In this document: piece by piece, positions 23,695-35,398 of the stretch
Layout: every line of letters begins with the position of its first letter
How positions within the stretch are numbered: the stretch's first letter is position 1
Assembly (NCBI RefSeq): GCF_028583425.1
Contig: NC_072800.1
Location: 8,941,001 to 9,005,000, forward strand
Direction: 5' to 3'
Source: Eublepharis macularius
Taxonomy: Eukaryota; Chordata; Lepidosauria; Squamata; Eublepharidae
DNA: 64,000 bases
Made by a program: the position numbers and the translations under genes
The notes under the pieces: model-generated
Told to the model about the DNA's origin: nothing
The model's database searches: none
Seen by the model: only the letters and a program-made list of their open reading frames with translations

Positions 23695-23958
23695 CTTGGA
23701 AAAGTATGCATTTGTTATACCATATTTCAAGGGATAATAGCAAATCACATGAAAATCTGATCATGCGAGCTTTTTCCATGATACCATAATAGGTTCAACA
23801 ATGTTTTTTAGACAATGACCAGCTGAAATCCTGGTCACTGTCTGAAAAACATCGTTGAATCTATTATGGTGTCATGGAAAAAGCTCGCATGATCAGATTT
23901 TCATGTGATTGGCTATTATCCCTTGAAATATGGTTTAACGAATGCATACTTTTCCAAG
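23695..23958. repeat. 264-bp near-perfect palindrome
   Basis: Two ~128-bp arms (23695-23822 and 23831-23958) are reverse complements with a few mismatches around an 8-base spacer. The outer ends read CTTGGAAAAGTATGCAT and ATGCATACTTTTCCAAG. In RNA this would fold into one long hairpin. It lies about 1.3 kb past the FRRS1L stop codon and may fall in that gene's 3' UTR if the UTR is long, as I recall it is in mammals. It is most likely a palindromic MITE; no coding content. Confidence 0.9.
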
Positions 23959-25216
23959 CAGAAACAATTTTTGCCAGCAATGTATTTGAACTATATGGAC
24001 AATCTGCCTGGAGATGATGCTTGGCATCCATGACAAATTTTGTTAAATATGCTAATTATCTTTGTGGAATATAAAGCCTAATAAGTAATACGCAAACTTG
24101 ACTTAAACATTGTTTACTGATCGTCTTCATATTTCACAGGGTACTTCTCACTGAGGGCAATAGGGATCTCATTTTACATTTTTTATGTATTATTTTTCCT
24201 AAGAATATACTGCTTTGTATATACTTAGGGATTATATTATTTCTAGTTTCAAAGATGTATTCAATACTAATTCAATCTTTTGCTTGACCTACATGTTTTT
24301 TTTCTTCTCAGAAAAAGGGAACATGAAAACTATAAATTGGTATTTTTTCTTCTCACACTTTGTTCATTTTTATGCATACATAATAAAAGAGGAATGTATT
24401 CAACAACACAAACTATTCCAAAATATATAGAAACACGTTACTTTTTAATTCGCTTAACTCATATAGTGCCAACTTTGGGGAACATAAGAAAAATTTGTTA
24501 ACCATACTAGAAAGCTAGCTGTTATTTTTTTCATGCCCATATATGGTTGTAGAAAAAGCCTTTCCAATGACACTAATTTTGTTTATTTATGAAACTAGTT
24601 GACTAGCAACCATTTTCTGAAAGGGGTCTATGCCAGCAATTTACTGTGGCAGCAAAGCCAATTATTCTCATTCTGCACAAAAGCTTCCTCTTTTCCAGAC
24701 ATTTTTCCTTACAGACAATGTAGTATTGGCTAGTTTATGAGTCATTTGCACCTATTTAAGCATGTCAACTATTTCTGTTAGATGTAGAATTCTCAGGAAG
24801 ATGAGAAATGCGGTAACTTTGGATCCCAAGCCTAAATAATAAATGTTAATTATACCAAAATATTACCTAAATCCTTATATGAATAAGATGCATCTCCCCT
24901 ATTCTCTCAAGGCAATTTAAACTTAGAAAGTGAAACTGTATATGTTATTCAAAATATTACTCTATTACACCATTTTAAATTAAACAAGCAACATATCTAA
25001 TAAAAGTGATGAGTCAATTTCAGTGCCCCCCCTGCTTTTTCGCAACTGGCATGACTATTTGGCACATCTCTATGGCTCAAGCAGCAGCAAGGTTCCTAAT
25101 TTATGTCACCCAAGGAGATCACGTTGAACAAACAGCTAAGTGTCCAGTAATAAAAATTCCAGTAGAAAAGATTTGCTGACATCTCCTTGTTTGCCACACA
25201 CACACAGCAACTGTGA
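23959..25216. other. Region directly 3' of FRRS1L, likely 3' UTR
   Basis: AT-rich non-coding sequence following the FRRS1L stop on the minus strand. TTTATT, the complement of AATAAA, occurs near 24585 but also by chance in such DNA, so I do not assign the transcript end. A short CA repeat lies at about 25193-25206. Confidence 0.45.
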
Positions 25217-25389
25217 TCATGGAGTTCCCATCAATAAATAAAATGTCAGTGCAACAATAAGCAGCAAGCAGAACGGGGAAGAGAAGGTCTGATAGGCAGC
25301 TGATGGCATAAAAATATCTTCGTACTTGTAAATACTGACCACGCGCTCTGAGACAGGGGGAGAGTCTATGTCATGCCGAGTTATAGAAC
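25217..25389 (-). CDS. FRRS1L: FRRS1L exon 5 (C-terminus and stop)
   Basis: 173 bp coding for [37 protein letters not shown] and a hydrophobic tail ending LLMGTP before TGA at 25217-25219. The C-terminal hydrophobic segment is the membrane or GPI-signal region known for this protein. Confidence 0.95.
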
Positions 25390-28300
25390 CTTAAATGGAT
25401 AAATGAAGAAAAAGTATTAGCAGTGTTGCTTAAGCTTTCGTTACATATTTCCAGCCATATTTCATTACATATTTCCAGCCATATTTCATTACATATTTCC
25501 AGCCATATTTCCAGCCATTCATCCTGCTTCAGGATGAATGGTTTCATCCTGAAATTATAAATTTGCTTTTTCTGAAAAGGCCTACAAATATATTATGCTG
25601 GAATAAAACAACAAAATCCATCTGGGTCCTCTTACTGCCAGGAGAGCCACACATGGGTTCTTCTGCTCCTTCTCTAAGGCACCAGGTTCTCTACTATAAC
25701 CCTATGAACACCCTAGTAGCATTGCAGGACAGGAATACAGGTAATAAGCAACATGGTCATTGTTACTTTTCTGCTACCATTCAAAAAAATGGTAAAAGTA
25801 AATAGAAATTGATAACCTTTTGCAACCTATCTGGATTTATTTTACAGCAGTAATTTTCAAAGATTTTAGATCATTGTGGAAAGCTTAAAGTGTGGCTGAC
25901 AAAGAAACATCTGTATGTCTCCTATAAGCCTCCAATGCATCACAGAGGATTCTGTGAGACTCTAGGGTGAAATTCACATGTAATCCGACTGCCTTCAATG
26001 AACTAAGGATACACCTTAGACTGTTCCAAACTTTTAACTGTTCACTGAAGTGGTAGATTAGAACTGTTTCAGGTAATTTCCAAGGACACACTTGGAAAAC
26101 CAGTGTTTTACAGCACCAAAGAAAATATATTTTAAATACAAATAGCAGCTAACGGGGGAGGCATTTAGATTCAGGTTATGGTACAGAGAGACAGTGTTCT
26201 TTAATCCTTTACTTATTGTCCTGGCCTCAGTCATATACTCCTCACCCTGAGCTCCTGTTTACCCCTTCTGGGACAAGGAGTCAGTTGGAGGATTTGAATG
26301 AGATCATGAAAATAGTGTGGCAGGAAAGATCTGAACACCTCTCTGCCAACTGACCATTTTCAAAGATCTTACTGACCTGAAACAAAAAGGGGAGATCAGT
26401 GTACAGATATCTCAGTTTCGTAGCAGTTTGGTTCATAGTACTACAGTGGTGTAATTAGGGAAACAGAAAAAGGTCAACTTACCTTGAATTGCTGAGCCCC
26501 AAGCAAATAAATAGTACCAACTCAGATGAAGATCTACAATAGTTTCATCCCTGGGAACTTTCACAGGACGCTTGAATCGGCACGTTACACGATTGTTTTC
26601 AAAAATACCTTCTTCATCTCTAGCAGGATTCCTTTGGATCTCTTTTGCCCACTGACCGACGTTATAGAAATGATGTATTCGGACTCTTCCATTGTCATCA
26701 TGAACACAGGCCATGACATCATCTCCACCCTAAATGATAAAACTGAGTCATGATTGCATTGTTTATAGCTGAAAAAACAAGGGTTTGTTTTTGACAACTG
26801 ACTATTAGGCTAAACTGAGACAGTACATCTCTTACTTCTTAGAAGAGCGTCCCCATGTATATTCTATATTATTTTCCCCCTTTAAGCAGGCATGGATGAA
26901 GTTTTATTTTTCACCATACACTATGAATTGTATCCATATAAACAAATAATCACAGGTTGTTGGACAGTCTGTCATGGTCTGCAGCTTAGGCAGGTGGCAT
27001 TAACCCCATCTATGTCCTGCATGCGGCTATAATCCTGCTATATATATATATTATGTGAGTACTTTAAATTATAAAATGTAAGGCTGGAAACAGAGGCCTT
27101 CTTTATGTGTAGTTTTCTCCAGGTGACTTCTCAACAGGTCAGGGGTCTACCTTTTAAGATTTAATGGGTACCAGAGTGGGGACAGTCGCTTTATCCCCAC
27201 CTCTCTCTCATTTCCCTGTGGCCCGTTACCCCAAACACTTTTCTCCTAGCTCAGTTTTGATAACAGAAGCAAGCTAGGCTGGGGGGGAAACTGCCTAGAG
27301 CAATGTATACTGAGGTAATGATTAACATGGTTGTCCCCAATCCTGTCTAGTTTGGCCCCAAGGTCAAACTGATAGTTTTTCTGTATTTTGAAATATTTGA
27401 TTTTTCAGAAAACAAAGCAGCAATAGCAGTTATCCTATTCCTAATACTTGTCATGTTGCCTAGTAAAAAATAATTTGTAATTTTATTTTGTAGAGACAAG
27501 CAATTTGCAAACCACTAGTAAATTTCCCTGTCAAGGGGAGAACTATGCCAAAGCATCATAAGGGCCTGTGATATGTCAAACCGAATACAGACAAGAATTG
27601 TTGCCTACTAGTGCTTGATAATCCTGTCACTTTAGCAGTCCCAGATAGAGAGTCAAAACCAGAGATTTATAAAAATCCCATTGGGTTGCCATAGATGGCT
27701 AACGGGCTGCATACATCTTGTTAGGTCACAAGTTGTGGAGGACTGTTGCTCTGTGATGAATGCAGGAAATTATTTTTAAGGAGTGATAAAAATGTAGGTG
27801 GAGAGACTTGTCCATCCTCCAGCTGGAGCCCATACCATCTACATAGAACTCGCTATCAGATTGTCCATCTTGTTGTGCATGGATGGGTAGGAGTTCGCAT
27901 TTTCTTAGGAATGGATGTACTAGCTGTTGAATAGCTTGCCAGATCCTCCATTAAAAGGGGGGGGGGGAGGGACAACAGCTGTACATTCCCCAGGCAAAGC
28001 AGTATTGTTTAGAATGCCTGCAGTGCTTTGCTTGCTAAACTAAAGAATCACCACACTGCCATTTAAGAGAAAAAGGAGTTTACTTGGAGGGGCACACCCT
28101 ACTGCTTCATCCTATTTACTTCAAATGAGAAGAATCTGCCTCTTAAGCACTAACCAATTACTATTTCTGCTTCTTCTCTGCTGGACACTAAGAAAATCTC
28201 CAACTTTACTCAGATTGTCAAGATAAATGGAAAATTCTGACTTGCAGATTGTGCAGCATAGCCCAGTATCTCCAGCTAAGTGCAGCAAGCAGAATTCATT

Positions 28301-31300
28301 TGTCTATTGACCAGGTAAAGGCAGAAGGCCAGGCTTCTAGGATCCATTCCAAACCCAGGCATTCTAGAAGATTCATACAGTTTGTCAATCACAGAGGTTG
28401 ATATTGCATACATCTGTTAGTTAGTGTTGGTCTAGTCCATTTCTCCATTCTACCATGGTAGTTTGCTGGGTGACCTTTGGCCAGTTAAACACTCCCAGCC
28501 TAACCTACCACAGAGGACTGCTGTGAAGTTAAAACGGGAGAATTAGCCTTATATGCATTATGAAGAAGATGAGACTGTCATAAGATGCTTTGGGTCTCAC
28601 ACCCCACACCCATTAGGGAGAAAGGCAAGGCATAATTGAAGTAAAGTATTTGAAGGGCTGCAATATAGAGAATGGCACGAAGTTGTTTTCCACTGCCCCA
28701 GAAGCTCGAACCAGAACCAACAGCTTGAAATTAAATCAAAAGAGCTTTCGGCTAAACATTAGGAAGAACTTCCTGACAGAGCAGTCCCTCAGTGGAACAG
28801 ACTTCCTGGAGAGGTGGTAGGCTCTCCTTCTTTGGAGGTTTTAAAGCAGAGGATAGATGGCCATCTGACAGCAATGCTGATTCTGTGAGCTTGGGCAGAT
28901 TGTGAGGGGGAGGCCAGAAGGGGTTGCATCAGTGGCCCTTCTTAAATGCCCAGGGTGGTACTTATTGCCACCTTGGGGTCGGGTGGCGGTTTTCCATAGG
29001 CTGGTTTAGCTAGGGATCCTGGAGGTGTTTCACCATCTTCTGGGCATGAAGCAGGGACCACTGGGGCAGTCGAGGGGGGATATTTTTGAATTTCCTGCGT
29101 TGTGCAGGGGATTGGACTAGATGGCCCTAGATGGCCCTTCCGACCATATGATTCTATGAAATAAATATTGTGTGCCTGAAGAGTTCTGAAGTATGAACAC
29201 AGAGTCAGCACAATCTCTGACACAAACTGACAGTAAATGTTTGTGAGAATACAGAGATTTTGTAGCATCTTGTCAGACAGACCCGGAATGGCATAGTTTC
29301 AGGAACAGCAGGGGCTGGATTTTACAAGCTATCCATTTGCACTCTCTTCCTTACTGTAGCCCTGCATATCACTTGGATTGTCTTCCACAAGGATCCCTTG
29401 ATGGAGAAGATGGAGATGGTGCTGGGGAAGGGATAGGCAGGGAAAGTTCCACTTGCACAAGCAGAAAATTGTGTTGCATTTATCCCCATTAAAACACCGC
29501 CATCTCTTCTGCTGAATAAATCAATGCTTACTTAAACAGTTAGTACCACCTTACCATTTTCTTATCTGAGGAAAATCCCACGGCCACCCAGCCATCCGTT
29601 TCTGCACTCAGCTCAAACTCTATATCAGCTCCTATTCTGCGATAGCTGAGGAAGTAGTCACAGGTCTCTGCATTACATCCAGGTTTACCATACCTACATG
29701 TGATAAAGGAAACAAAACATCATTTCCTGCAACTCAGAGAGATATAAAGAACTTTTCTGTTGCACTTATATGTACTGTAAAGTTTTTTTAATGATAAAGT
29801 TAAATAAATCCCACTGAAATCAACAATGCAAAAGCTTGCAGTCCTACACAGCCTTTACTTTTCCCCTTGGCTCAAATTCATCCATCTTCTATATAAGGTG
29901 AAATACATAGATTAATGTTTGAGAAAACATGAAAGATTTCAAAAACATTTTAAAAAAATCATACATTAGAGATATGCATTAAAGTTTTTCGGGTACTGTA
30001 GCATCTTAATAATAACCAACTAGATTTCCAAGATATGAGCTTTTGAGAGTCAAAGCTCCCTTCGTCAGATACAGAGTGGACAAAACTAGGTGTCAGTCCC
30101 TGGCAGTTGGGTCCCTAAGTTCTCCACAGTTAACACACAGGTGTTCCAGTTGAAGTAACTTTATTAGAGATCCATTCAGTGTTTGGTGCATCAACAGGTG
30201 AAAATTGGCAGAAGTGATGTATGTGGGGCTGGCAATCTTAGTTATAGGGAATCTTCCCACCTTAGGACAGATGACTGTTGGAGTAAAAACCTTATTTAGA
30301 ACAAGCAGTGAGAAAGAGGGACTTATCTTTGATTCCCAGGCACAGCACACCAAGAGCCAGCTTCGGCTGGCTGTCAAGGACACCAGCTCAATGGAGCGAG
30401 AAAGTAAGCATTGCAAGATAACAGGCATGGAACAATAAAGAACTTCCCCCACTCTCAGGAACCATAGACAGAACACACGTATATTCATGGCAGATATGCA
30501 GGGGCATATATGACACTAGGAGTCTTTATAATTCAGACAGAGGACTATTGCAAACTAGAATGTCAGGAAGCTAGTTATAATACATGTTGTAATTAGCTTG
30601 ATAGAGCATGGGTTTGAAGTGCAGAAAATTAGCATCCATAGAGCTAGAAAAATCCAGTATCACAATTCAATCTAGGGGGAGGTTCATTGTTCCAAATAAA
30701 CTCAATTTCAGCAATCTTGTGTTATAATTGAGCACAGCTACTCTTAGGTCAGTGATGTAATGTCCTAGCAGATTTAAATATTCTCCCAGTGGTTTTTGAA
30801 TGTTGTGATTTTTTTAATATCAGATTTATGTCCATTTATTCTTTTGTGAAGGAACTGACTTGTTTGTCCAATATAGAGAGCTGAAGAGCACTGCTGACAT
30901 TTGATGGCATATATAACATTGGAAGATGAAAAATAGTAGAGTCCAGTAACACCTTTAAGACTAACCAACTTTATTGTAGCATAAGCTTTTGTTAAATCCA
31001 ATGATTGTGTTGTTAGAGTGAATATGGAGGAATATGGTCCTACATCAGGTGCCCAGAATCACAGTCACTGTATATGTAGGTTTCATGCAGGTGTACCTAG
31101 CTCTTTGTGGGTTGTGTGTTTTGGTCAAAACCTGCATGTATGTAACTTCCTAAGCATACATTTTACTGTTTACTGAAGTAGTGAATAATTGGTTCTTCTA
31201 ATAACAATTATCAACCAATAACAACGATTTCATAAGTGTAACTCCATTACTAACTTACCTAAATCTAGATCCAGAGTAGTTAGCCGTGTTAGTCTGTAGT

Positions 31301-34072
31301 AGCAAAATAGAAAAGAGTCCAGTAGCACCTTTAAGACTAACCAACTTTACTGTAGCATAAGTTTTCGAGAATCACAGTTCTCTTCATCAGATGCATCTGA
31401 CGAAGAGAACTGTGATTCTCGAAAGCTTATGCTACAGTAAAGTTGGTTAGTCTTAAAGGTGCTACTGGACTCTTTACTATTTTACCTAAAGGTATTCATT
31501 TAGGGCAACCTTTTGATCACCAGAACATGCTTAACCAAATTTGTTTTAGTTGCACAGGTCATTTCTATGCAAATATTCTGCAATACAAGGTACATTTCCT
31601 CCAATAAAATCATAAGCCACTGAGCTCTGGATAGCAATGTAACTGGCATAAGTGCATACTAATGAAAACTTTTAATAAAACAATTAATGGTGAATCCCTG
31701 TTCATATGTTAATCTGTAGGTATTACAAACGGAACTGTACTATCATTTCATACCAACCTAAAGCATCCTTTTGTTTTCCCACAGTCATCCACTCTAATTT
31801 TTGCAAATGGATCTACTGGAGGTGCAGTTGGGAATGGATAACCTTAAAAAAATTAAAATACTTAATTAAGCAATATGTTTCCATTTACTACAAAATAACT
31901 GTTATGATTTTAGCAGCTTTTTTTGGAATTGAATCTATAAGGGTTCATGCATATTAATGCTAACAAGGAATTCTTATTTTCCCTTAGGGTCGTCTATATA
32001 GAAGATAATGTACAGAGGCTGAGTCTTATAAAGGCATATACAAAAAAAAGGAAACTCCAAATTTCTCTGGGAAAGAGAACTGACCTTGCAATAAAGCCTA
32101 CAAATAACCTAGACAAATGCATAAACACATCAACAGCTTGGAACAAACAAATCTACAAAACTTTCCCTGCCCAGTCATGGGAAGCAATCTTAATCACTAC
32201 AGGCAAGCAGATGGGTGGTTATTTGCAAACCCAAATTAGATGTTCAAAGGCTAAAGAAAACAAAAACATTAGTAAAGTCCTGTGAGGGCTGCTAATATAA
32301 TGGAAAAGATAAAGCAAAAATAATGCCATAGCCATAGCAAATTAATGTAGCATTGTCCACCTTACACATTTTTTGGATGCAATGCCATTTCCTGGGGGCA
32401 CTGGTGATGACATCAGCCACCACTGAACTACATTAATGTTACAGAAGGGCAGGAGAGAAAAGAGACTTGGCTACCAAAGACCAAGTTGCTCAGGACCTTG
32501 ACAGCTAGAACAGGCAGAAGATGCATAGAACAAGCAGGAGCATGGGAAAGGAAGAGGAGGAGGCAAGTCGAAGGTCATGGAGGGTGGAAGAGAAGCAGAA
32601 AGCCTTGGGGAAGATGGGATGAAATACAGGAATGAAATAAGCAGAGGGAGTGAGAAGGGTTAGGAAGGGAAGGTGCTGCAGGCCAGAAGCTGCAAAGGTT
32701 CATTTTTTCATTCGAAACTGCTGTCCAAATCTCTAGCTACAGGCAGATAAGGTATCTGTATTACCAAACCTTGAAATAACCCTCATTAGTATAAAGTTAA
32801 ACAAAAATAAAGCCCTGGTTCAAAACTAATTCTAGACACTAATAGTGCAATCCTTTCCTGGGAGTAACCCTCCCCCCACTCCCAACAGTTCTGCTTAGAA
32901 AATGCTCTCAGCAAACCCTCTCCTTACAACTGGAACAATTCATAGGATGCGCAAAGGCCTCCTATCTTGCTCCTATCCCCTCCCCAGGCTGTTCCCCCAA
33001 ATCTCCAGGGACTTCCCAGCCTGGAGCCCTGGCTGGGGAATAGCTTGTCTGGTGTAGTGTTTAAGAGCGGCAGGACTCGAACCTGGAGAACCAGGTTCGG
33101 TTCCCCACTCCTCCGCTTGAAGCCAGCTGGGTGGCCTTGGGTCACTCTCAGCTCTCTCTGCCCCACCCACCTCACAGGGTGTTTGTTGTGGGGATAATAA
33201 TAACATACTTTGTAATTTGCTCTGAGTTGTCCTGAAGGGCGGTATATAAATCGAATGTTATTACTGTTGTTGTTGTTAGTCTGAATTAAGAGTGGCCGGA
33301 TCTTAAAACCTGCCCGCTTATGGCGAGGTGGGCGCTGATCCCAGCCAGCTCCTTAAGCCTCCCGCGTCGCCCACCGCCTCAGCGAGGGAGGCCGCCGCGG
33401 AGACCTGCTCCGGCCGCGCCGTTTCCATGGCCACAAAGGCCGCGAAGGGCTTGGCCCACTCCGCCCGCAGGCCTCACGCTCTCCCCTCAACCCGAGTCAC
33501 AGCGCCCGAGCCACGCCAAAGCCTCCCTGCGGGCCCCCCGCTCGACAGCCGGGCCGGGCCGGGCCGGGCCGGGCCTGGCTGCCCACTCCCCCTCCCCCGG
33601 GCAGCCGACAGGGCCGCGGGAAACACGCGGCCTTCCCGGCCCCGCGCCCGTTCCCGCCCACTCCGGCCCCTCCTCCGGCCTTCAGCCAGCCCGGCCGAGA
33701 GAGCGCGCCCGGCCCGGCCCCCCGCCCTCGCTCCCCGCCGGGCGCTGGCCCTCGTGCTGAAGCCGGCGGCGCTCTCCTCAGGCGGCCTGCCCGCGGCGCC
33801 TCACCCTCGTCGGAGAGGAAGCGCATGTCGTAGAACTCGCCGGCGAAGGTGCCGTAGGACGAGTCGTGGGGCGGCGAGCGCGGCTCCTCGGCCTGGGGCC
33901 CCCCGCCGCCCGAGTCGGCCTCCCTGCCGCGCGCCCCCGCCGCCCGCGCCCCTCGGCCGCCGCCGCCGCCCGGCTCGGCGGGGCCGGCCCAGGAGGAAGA
34001 GGCGGCGGCCGGCCCGGCCAGGAGCAGCAGCCACGGCAGCCAGCCCCGAGCGCCCGCTGCAGACGCGGCCAT
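25217..34072 (-). CDS. FRRS1L: FRRS1L, ferric-chelate-reductase-1-like protein, five coding exons
   Basis: Exons (minus strand): 33805-34072, 31758-31842, 29555-29693, 26483-26729 and 25217-25389; joined they give 303 residues, near the ~293 of mammals. All donors are GT and acceptors AG, and phases match throughout. Order: signal peptide (about 1-24), variable Gly/Ala-rich stretch, the conserved block [14 protein letters not shown], a DOMON domain (about 95-240; [35 protein letters not shown]) and a C-terminal hydrophobic segment ([17 protein letters not shown]). In mammals FRRS1L is an ER/membrane factor for AMPA-receptor assembly in neurons, and its loss causes epileptic encephalopathy. 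No broken exon is seen, so the gene should be functional. Confidence 0.96.
25439..25517. repeat. ~25-bp tandem repeat in FRRS1L intron 4
   Basis: Three copies of a unit containing CATTACATATTTCCAGCC, then a shortened copy. A small palindrome, TTCATCCTG/CAGGATGAA, follows. Confidence 0.85.
26483..26729 (-). CDS. FRRS1L: FRRS1L exon 4
   Basis: 247 bp coding for [20 protein letters not shown] through [17 protein letters not shown], the conserved C-terminal half of the DOMON domain. Acceptor TTTAG, donor GTAAGT, ending in phase 1. Confidence 0.96.
28440..28640 (+). repeat. Decayed tRNA-SINE body
   Basis: In FRRS1L intron 3. The run GCTGGGTGACCTTTGGCCAG and CCTAACCTACCACAGAGGAC matches the body of Sauria-type SINEs (better copy at 33047-33280) but with many differences, so it is an old copy. 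Confidence 0.45.
28655..29165 (+). mobile_element. CR1 LINE 3' end
   Basis: 5'-truncated CR1 in FRRS1L intron 3: AGGAAGAACTTCCTGAC, GGAGAGGTGGTAGGCTCTCC, TTGGACTAGATGGCCC and the terminal GATTCTATG are the typical CR1 tail blocks. Only the 3' UTR end is present. The interior at about 28900-29050 is diverged or contains extra sequence. Confidence 0.85.
29555..29693 (-). CDS. FRRS1L: FRRS1L exon 3
   Basis: 139 bp coding for [20 protein letters not shown] and the strand region [20 protein letters not shown] of the DOMON domain. The donor is GTAAGG after codon ATG (phase 0). Confidence 0.95.
29985..30085. repeat. Penelope-associated hairpin repeat, diverged half
   Basis: Contains GTAGCATCTTAATAATAACC, GAGCTTTTGAGAGTCAAAGC and TTCGTCAGAT, matching one arm of the hairpin elements at 31310-31477 and 43546-43715. 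Confidence 0.5.
30091..30515 (-). repeat. Solo LTR
   Basis: 425 bp with TGTCAGTCCC...ATATGACA ends and a perfect 5-bp target duplication CTAGG on both sides (30086-30090 and 30516-30520). No internal element sequence, so it is the product of recombination between two LTRs of a Ty3/Gypsy-type element. The complement of a poly(A) signal (TTTATT near 30154) suggests minus orientation. It lies in FRRS1L intron 2. Confidence 0.8.
30660..31001 (-). mobile_element. Penelope-like element fragment with GIY-YIG endonuclease
   Basis: Minus-strand frame (30774-31001) containing [10 protein letters not shown]...[18 protein letters not shown], the GIY-YIG nuclease signature of Penelope retroelements. Only the C-terminal end of the protein is present; the reverse transcriptase is absent. 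Its right end runs directly into an arm of the hairpin repeat (about 30930-30992), which links that repeat family to Penelope. Confidence 0.75.
31310..31477. repeat. Hairpin (palindromic) Penelope-associated repeat
   Basis: 168-bp near-perfect palindrome: the left arm starts AAAGAGTCCAGTAGCACC and includes TAAGACTAACCAACTTTACT, and the right arm is its reverse complement, meeting at CATCAGATGCATCTGACGAAG. It lies in FRRS1L intron 2. Sister copies are at 43546-43715, 45857-45962 and, split by an L1, at 47455-47513 plus 61210-61302. Confidence 0.9.
31758..31842 (-). CDS. FRRS1L: FRRS1L exon 2
   Basis: 85 bp coding for [20 protein letters not shown] and CGKTKGCF. The acceptor is TTTTTTTAAG. The donor GTTGGT is unusual at its third base, but phase 2 joins perfectly to exon 3 (AG plus G gives Arg, then Tyr-Gly-Lys-Pro). 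Confidence 0.94.
33047..33280 (+). repeat. Sauria SINE
   Basis: tRNA-like head with A-box-like TGGTGTAGTGTTTAAGAG and B-box-like GGTTCGGTTCCCC, body AGCCAGCTGGGTGGCCTTGG, and the tail GAAGGGCGGTATATAAATCG ending in a short TTG repeat. This is the squamate SINE whose tail is shared with Bov-B LINEs (family knowledge). It lies in FRRS1L intron 1 near the CpG island. Confidence 0.88.
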
Positions 34073-34400
34073 GGCGGCGCGGCGACGGCCCCCGCCCCGC
34101 GCTCCAGCCCCGCCGCCGCCGCCGCTCTGCGCCGCCTCTGCGCCTCACGGACGCCGCCCCACGGACGCCCCCCGGCGCGCGGCCGGGCCTGCTTCGCCCG
34201 GCCGGAGGGGCGCCCCCAGGCAGCCGCCGGCGCCGCTCCGAGGGAGGCTGGACCGGAGGAGCGCCCCAGGCCGCGCTCGGCTTCCCCGGGGGACGCGCTC
34301 GGAGCCCAGGGGGCCTTCGAGGCCGAGGCGACTCCCAGGGTGGGAGTTACCGGGAATCAAAAGCCTGGTTGGGTCTGAGGGGCCCCGGCCTGGATTCAAG
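33330..34400. promoter_or_regulatory. FRRS1L: CpG island promoter of FRRS1L
   Basis: Extremely GC- and CpG-rich stretch covering exon 1, its 5' flank (above 34072) and the start of intron 1 (below 33805). GC boxes are frequent, including a run of GGGCC units at about 33550-33575. No TATA box is evident. Long open frames on both strands here are by-products of base composition. Confidence 0.8.
33805..34072 (-). CDS. FRRS1L: FRRS1L exon 1 (signal peptide and N-terminus)
   Basis: 268 bp. The ATG at 34070-34072 sits in GCCGCCATGG, a strong start context. Codes for the signal peptide ([14 protein letters not shown]), a Gly-rich linker and [17 protein letters not shown]. The donor is GTGAGG after phase 1. 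Confidence 0.95.
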
Positions 34401-34572
34401 TCCTGCGGTTCTGCTACAGACCAACGCTGGAAATCGTGTCGCTGCACCAACCGACGACTATGGGATACAACAGAGTAAAAAAACACACCTAGAGCTTGTT
34501 TGGTGGCATTACCATGATGCAAAGACATGCACAGCTGTAATAGATCTTCATATTGACTGGGTGGCAGTGGGT

Positions 34573-34775
34573 GCGCTCAAGACATAGCTGACTTATGGCG
34601 ACCCCTGGTGGGGTTTTCATGGCAAGAGACTGACAGAGGTGGCTTGCCATTGCCAGCATCTATGTTCAGCCCTGGACTTCCTTGGTGGTCTCCCATTGAA
34701 TTACTAACCAGAGCTGAACCTGCTTAGCTTACAAGATAGGACAAGATAGGGCTAGCCTGAGCCATCCAGGTCAGG
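34573..34775 (-). repeat. 5S rRNA-derived SINE, copy 1
   Basis: On the minus strand the head reads as a decayed 5S rRNA (internal promoter region; plus strand GGTCTCCCATTGAATTACTA and CCTGCTTAGCTT). It is followed by the tail found in lizard 5S-SINEs (CTTATGGCGACCCCTGGTGG; GGCAAGAGACTGACAGAGGT). Less well preserved than copy 2. Confidence 0.75.
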
Positions 34776-35398
34776 GTCTAACAGTATTGTGTGTGTTTAT
34801 GGTGCTGTTATGACCTGTACTTTCTTTGGGGTAGATTTTTCTTTTAATCTTCCCCTTACACCCTCTGGGTAGTTTGCTGCCACCAGGAATATTATATTCC
34901 AATATATTTTATTTAAGTTTTCCCTTCAGTAACGTTCCTAAGCGTCAGGCTCCTTCGTGGTTCTATGTGGCCCTGAGGATATGAATGGGATATAGCAATG
35001 ACAGCCACACTGGGATATAACAAAACAAACTAAATGTTTATTTTTCAAGAAGCGTATTGGTTTCATAAAAGTAGTTCTTAAAGTTATTTCATTTACTCTC
35101 ATTCACACAGCTGGCCTCTCTTTCCCTGACTGAGTGTTCTTTCACAAACATGCTCAGTTCAGGTTCCACACAGGTTATATTTCTGTCACAAATACTTCAG
35201 TATACTCAGGCAGCACACAGTCCTGACTGCCGCTTTTCTCTCTACTCTCAGCCTCAAACTGCATTCACTCTGCCCACCCTCTCAGTCATCAACCAATCAC
35301 ATCACTCACTCATCCATCTTCTTCACCCCCCACTCCTCACCTATCTCATCAAGCATTTAAAGATACATGCACACATTTACTTGGAATCATTACAGGTG
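34776..35398. other. Intergenic spacer between 5S-SINEs
   Basis: AT-rich DNA with no coding signal or repeat that I recognise. A weak run of TTCACAAACATGCTCAGTTC-type sequence lies near 35135. Confidence 0.3.

Noticed and set aside
33328-34587. 419-residue open frame on the plus strand across the FRRS1L CpG island
   Set aside because: Runs antisense over FRRS1L exon 1. Composed almost wholly of P, R, A and G with no domain; stops are rare in such GC-rich DNA. The true exon is on the minus strand.
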